A stretch of 7,835 nucleotides of DNA. Origin: an uncultured bacterium. Its GTDB lineage: Bacteria > Bdellovibrionota_C > UBA2361 > SZUA-149 > CALKYB01. The position numbers and the translations under genes were made by a program. Location of the stretch: assembly GCA_938022485.1 (NCBI GenBank), contig CALIEE010000003.1, forward strand, positions 1 to 7,835. The letters are read 5' to 3'. Below the pieces are notes generated by a model. That model had not been told where the DNA came from. It searched no databases and saw only the letters and a list, made by a program, of their open reading frames with translations. Of this stretch, positions 5,858 to 7,835 are shown piece after piece (the stretch's first letter is position 1; every line of letters begins with the position of its first letter).

Positions 5858-5901
5858 GTATAAAAATTTCCTCACTAAGATAGTTGCCAGTGGTTTTATA
5901 C
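5858..5901. repeat. AT-rich 8-bp inverted repeat downstream of the 5386 gene
   Basis: GTATAAAA (5858-5865) and TTTTATAC (5894-5901) are exact reverse complements with a 28-base spacer, beginning 14 bases after the stop of the upstream gene. Being AT-rich it would form only a weak RNA hairpin. It could be a protein-binding site or chance. Confidence 0.3.
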
Positions 5902-5963
5902 GTAATATCAACAACTTAGTTGCAAGAAGTATCTAGTTTTCTCGATTCCCTCATAACTAATGT

Positions 5964-6320
5964 ATGAGTAGCAAGGAACAGACTAATTCTGAAGAGCAAT
6001 CAATTTCTCGGGGTGTCTTAAAGCCCGCGGCATCTACTTTTGCGCAAGTTGCAGCTGGAGATGTTCCTGGAGATCCCAGTGGAGAAAACCTAAATAAAGG
6101 AAATATTAAGCAAATTGCGCTGATATGTTCTGGATTTGTCGTCTGTTGGGTTATTGTTTCTGGCGTAATGGAAATATACGACGAGGCTGTTTTGCAAATG
6201 GGTGCTTATAGCTCTCAAGGAGAGTATGAGCCTTTGCCTGAAATAGAGTATCGTCAGGAAACTTTGTTTGAAAGTATATTCTGTAGTGGAGCCAAAAGGT
6301 CCACCTTTTGTGGCTCTTAA
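5964..6320 (+). CDS. Small single-pass membrane protein, unknown function, 118 residues
   Basis: Not recognised. Residues 1-48 are hydrophilic and probably disordered, residues 50-69 (IALICSGFVVCWVIVSGVM) form one transmembrane helix, and residues 70-118 are an acidic then Cys-containing tail. Lys45 and Lys49 just before the helix predict the N-terminus in the cytoplasm and the tail in the periplasm, where C107 and C116 near the C-terminus (FCSGAKRSTFCGS) could form a disulfide. Start: ATG at 5964 is the first possible one, because TAA at 5958-5960 closes the frame. There is no Shine-Dalgarno, and a three-codon ORF (ATG TAT GAG TAG, 5960-5971) overlaps the start. It precedes ahcY by 147 bases; co-transcription is possible but the hairpin over its stop argues against it. 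Coding status rests on composition and a clean membrane-protein layout. Confidence 0.6.
   Translation: MSSKEQTNSEEQSISRGVLKPAASTFAQVAAGDVPGDPSGENLNKGNIKQIALICSGFVVCWVIVSGVMEIYDEAVLQMGAYSSQGEYEPLPEIEYRQETLFESIFCSGAKRSTFCGS
6289..6316 (+). terminator. Hairpin at the end of the small membrane protein gene, possible weak terminator
   Basis: GAGCCAAAAGG (6289-6299) pairs with CCTTTT (6304-6309) and GGCTC (6312-6316) around a TCCA loop, with GT (6310-6311) bulged: 11 bp in all. It encodes the last residues of the protein, and the TAA stop follows two bases later. The downstream tract is CTTAACCCTATTTTCC, not a clean U-run, so termination may be partial, or the hairpin may protect a 3' end. Confidence 0.4.
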
Positions 6321-6352
6321 CCCTATTTTCCGATCAATTTTCTCAACATGTT

Positions 6353-6392
6353 AAGGTGGTTTTGTCCACTGAAGGGCGTTCCTTTGTACCTT
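6353..6392 (+). other. Possible three-way junction in the ahcY upstream region
   Basis: An outer stem AAG(G)/(C)CTT (6353-6356/6389-6392) could enclose two hairpins: GTGG/CCAC (6356-6359/6366-6369) and AAGG/CCTT (6372-6375/6381-6384). G6356 is shared, so only 3 outer pairs form with hairpin 1. Helices are only 3-4 bp, which makes chance likely. The region matches no SAH or SAM riboswitch signature I recognise. Confidence 0.2.
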
Positions 6393-6442
6393 GGTTCGTG
6401 CTAATCCTCTACTGATTTTAGTTCATTAGTCTTGTTCAAAAG

Positions 6443-6459
6443 TATAAAACAGTTAGAGA
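6443..6459 (+). promoter_or_regulatory. Candidate -10 element and weak SD for ahcY
   Basis: TATAAA (6443-6448) is 5 of 6 to the -10 consensus and would start RNA near 6455, leaving a leader of only about 13 bases. No good -35 lies 16-18 bases upstream (bases around 6419-6426 read TAGTTCAT). GAGA at 6456-6459 is the only SD-like sequence, ending 8 bases before the ATG at 6468. If this promoter is used, the fold at 6353-6392 would not be in the transcript. Confidence 0.3.
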
Positions 6460-6467
6460 TATATCTT

Positions 6468-7835
6468 ATGCAAACCGCGTCAAGCCATTCTGAAAGCAGC
6501 AAACCTGTTACCAACATAAATGGAGCCAGTTCCCCAGTGCGATACAAAGTGAAAGACATTAATCTTGCCGAAGCTGGTCGTAAGCAAATCCAAATTGCTG
6601 AAAAAGAGATGCCTGGTTTGATGGCCTTGAGAGAAAGGTTTGCTGCCTCGCAACCTTTGAAAGGAGCAAGGATCGCAGGTTGCCTGCATATGACAGTTGA
6701 AACTGCGGTCTTAATTGAGACCTTGACTGCCTTGGGAGCTGAGGTTCAGTGGTCGAGTTGTAATATTTACTCAACTCATGATGAAGCAGCAGCAGCAATT
6801 GCGGAAACTGGTGTTCCCGTATGGGCTTGGAAGGGGATGTCAGAAGAAGAGTTCTGGTGGTGCATTGAGCAGACTATTGAGTTTGCTGATGGACAAAAGC
6901 TGAACATGATTCTCGATGACGGTGGTGACTTGACCACTCTTTGTCATGAGAAATACCCTGAACTTTTCGATGATATTGTCGGCCTTTCTGAAGAGACAAC
7001 TACTGGTGTGGTTCGTCTTTATCAAATGAGAGATAAGGGAACACTCCGCTGCCCAGCAATCAATATTAACGACGCCGTTACCAAGTCCAAGTTTGATAAC
7101 CTTTATGGTTGCCGCGAGTCTCTAGCTGACGGAATTAAAAGAGCCACTGACGTGATGGTTGCTGGTAAAGTTGTAGTAGTAGCTGGTTATGGTGACGTTG
7201 GAAAAGGTTGTGCTCACTCTATGAAGGCTTTGGGAGCCAGAGTAATTATTACTGAAGTTGATCCAATTATTGCTCTTCAAGCTGCAATGGAGGGATATGA
7301 AGTAACTACAATGGAAGAAGCGGCTAAAGAGGGTGACATTTTTGTTACTGCTACCGGCTGTTGTGATGTTGTTACCAAAGAGCATTTTGCTTCGATTAAA
7401 GATAACGCGATTCTTTGCAACATTGGTCACTTCGACTCGGAAATTGACATTGCTCACTTAGAGGGTAGCAATGAGATTAAAGAAGAGAATATTAAGCCTC
7501 AGGTTGATAAGTTTACATTCAAAGACGGGCGTTCATTAGTTGTTCTGGCTCGAGGAAGATTAGTTAACTTGGGCTGCGCGACTGGACACCCTGCTTTTGT
7601 TATGTCCTGCTCTTTCACGAACCAAGTTCTTGCTCAGATTTCACTATGGGAAGATAGAGATAAGAAAGAACTTTATCCGAACAAAGAGATCTACATTCTG
7701 CCTAAAGAGCTAGACGAAGAGGTTGCTCGTCTTCACCTAGACAAACTAGGTGTTAAGCTTACGAAGCTCAATGAGAAGCAGGCGGAGTACTTGGGTGTTC
7801 CAGTGGACGGACCGTTTAAGCCTGACCATTACAGA
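6468..7835 (+). CDS. ahcY: S-adenosylhomocysteine hydrolase (adenosylhomocysteinase), 3' end cut by window
   Basis: NAD-dependent cytoplasmic enzyme that reversibly splits S-adenosylhomocysteine into adenosine and homocysteine, removing the product inhibitor of methyltransferases. The window holds 456 codons. Visible motifs: GCLHMTVETA with catalytic-region H74, STHDEAAAAIA (102-112), ILDDGGDLT (148-156), SEETTTG (174-180, E176), VTKSKFDNLYG (204-214, K206 and D210), the NAD motif GYGDVGKG (240-247), CNIGHFD (317-323, H321), LGCATGHPAFVMS (368-380, H374) and the C-terminal KPDHYR. By comparison with human AHCY (ends KPDHYRY) only a final Tyr and the stop are missing, and the NAD-contacting Lys451 and Tyr455 are present. 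It is the short form, without the roughly 40-residue insert of plant-type enzymes, but has a Ser/Thr-rich N-terminal extension of about 18-20 residues. One oddity: the nearly invariant LAEGRLVNL reads LARGRLVNL (R362). No metK, metE/H or other methyl-cycle gene is visible. Confidence 0.97.
   Translation, partial: MQTASSHSESSKPVTNINGASSPVRYKVKDINLAEAGRKQIQIAEKEMPGLMALRERFAASQPLKGARIAGCLHMTVETAVLIETLTALGAEVQWSSCNIYSTHDEAAAAIAETGVPVWAWKGMSEEEFWWCIEQTIEFADGQKLNMILDDGGDLTTLCHEKYPELFDDIVGLSEETTTGVVRLYQMRDKGTLRCPAININDAVTKSKFDNLYGCRESLADGIKRATDVMVAGKVVVVAGYGDVGKGCAHSMKALGARVIITEVDPIIALQAAMEGYEVTTMEEAAKEGDIFVTATGCCDVVTKEHFASIKDNAILCNIGHFDSEIDIAHLEGSNEIKEENIKPQVDKFTFKDGRSLVVLARGRLVNLGCATGHPAFVMSCSFTNQVLAQISLWEDRDKKELYPNKEIYILPKELDEEVARLHLDKLGVKLTKLNEKQAEYLGVPVDGPFKPDHYR

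Noticed and set aside
6480..6798. Two minus-strand ORFs of 69 and 79 codons
   Set aside because: Both are antisense to ahcY, whose coding identity is certain.
6840..7457. Minus-strand ORFs of 61 and 111 codons
   Set aside because: Antisense to ahcY; the longer one is Asn/Ser/Thr-rich as expected from the reverse of conserved Val/Glu/Lys codons.

Overview
This is a 7.8 kb stretch of an AT-leaning chromosome from a Gram-negative (outer-membrane-bearing) bacterium. The cell-envelope genes (a signal-peptide-bearing beta-barrel protein, a PstS-type periplasmic protein), the bacterial/eukaryotic short-form S-adenosylhomocysteinase and the frequent TTG start codons would fit a marine Verrucomicrobiota/PVC-type organism. 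That placement is inference from protein flavour, not proof. No mobile element, CRISPR array, tRNA or rRNA was recognised.

Layout, left to right. (1) The end of a two-helix membrane protein with a bacterial PH-like domain; its frame is open at the left edge. (2) A 303-base intergenic region with unusually many inverted repeats: a 10-bp bulged stem (694-773), a perfect 12-bp stem (778-834), then a strong intrinsic terminator (853-891) only 37 bases before the next gene, and a small hairpin over that gene's Shine-Dalgarno. It looks like a cis-regulatory leader or a small RNA gene. (3) A divergent FAD-dependent glycerol-3-phosphate dehydrogenase (GlpD family) starting at TTG. (4) An orphan PstS-family periplasmic binding protein with its own promoter candidate. 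(5) A 16-bp-stem bidirectional terminator shared with (6), a convergent minus-strand outer-membrane beta-barrel protein. (7) A divergent, unrecognised helical protein of 152 residues. (8) A 118-residue single-pass membrane protein of unknown function whose stop codon lies beside a hairpin. (9) S-adenosylhomocysteine hydrolase (ahcY), complete except for its last codon(s), preceded by a short leader with a possible three-way junction.

The genes do not form one pathway. Same-strand genes are separated by 118-303 bases, so most are probably expressed singly. GlpD-like feeds electrons from glycerol-3-phosphate to quinones, AhcY recycles SAH in the methyl cycle, and the rest are envelope or unknown proteins. 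The best candidate for something undescribed is the structured RNA region at about 631-922.
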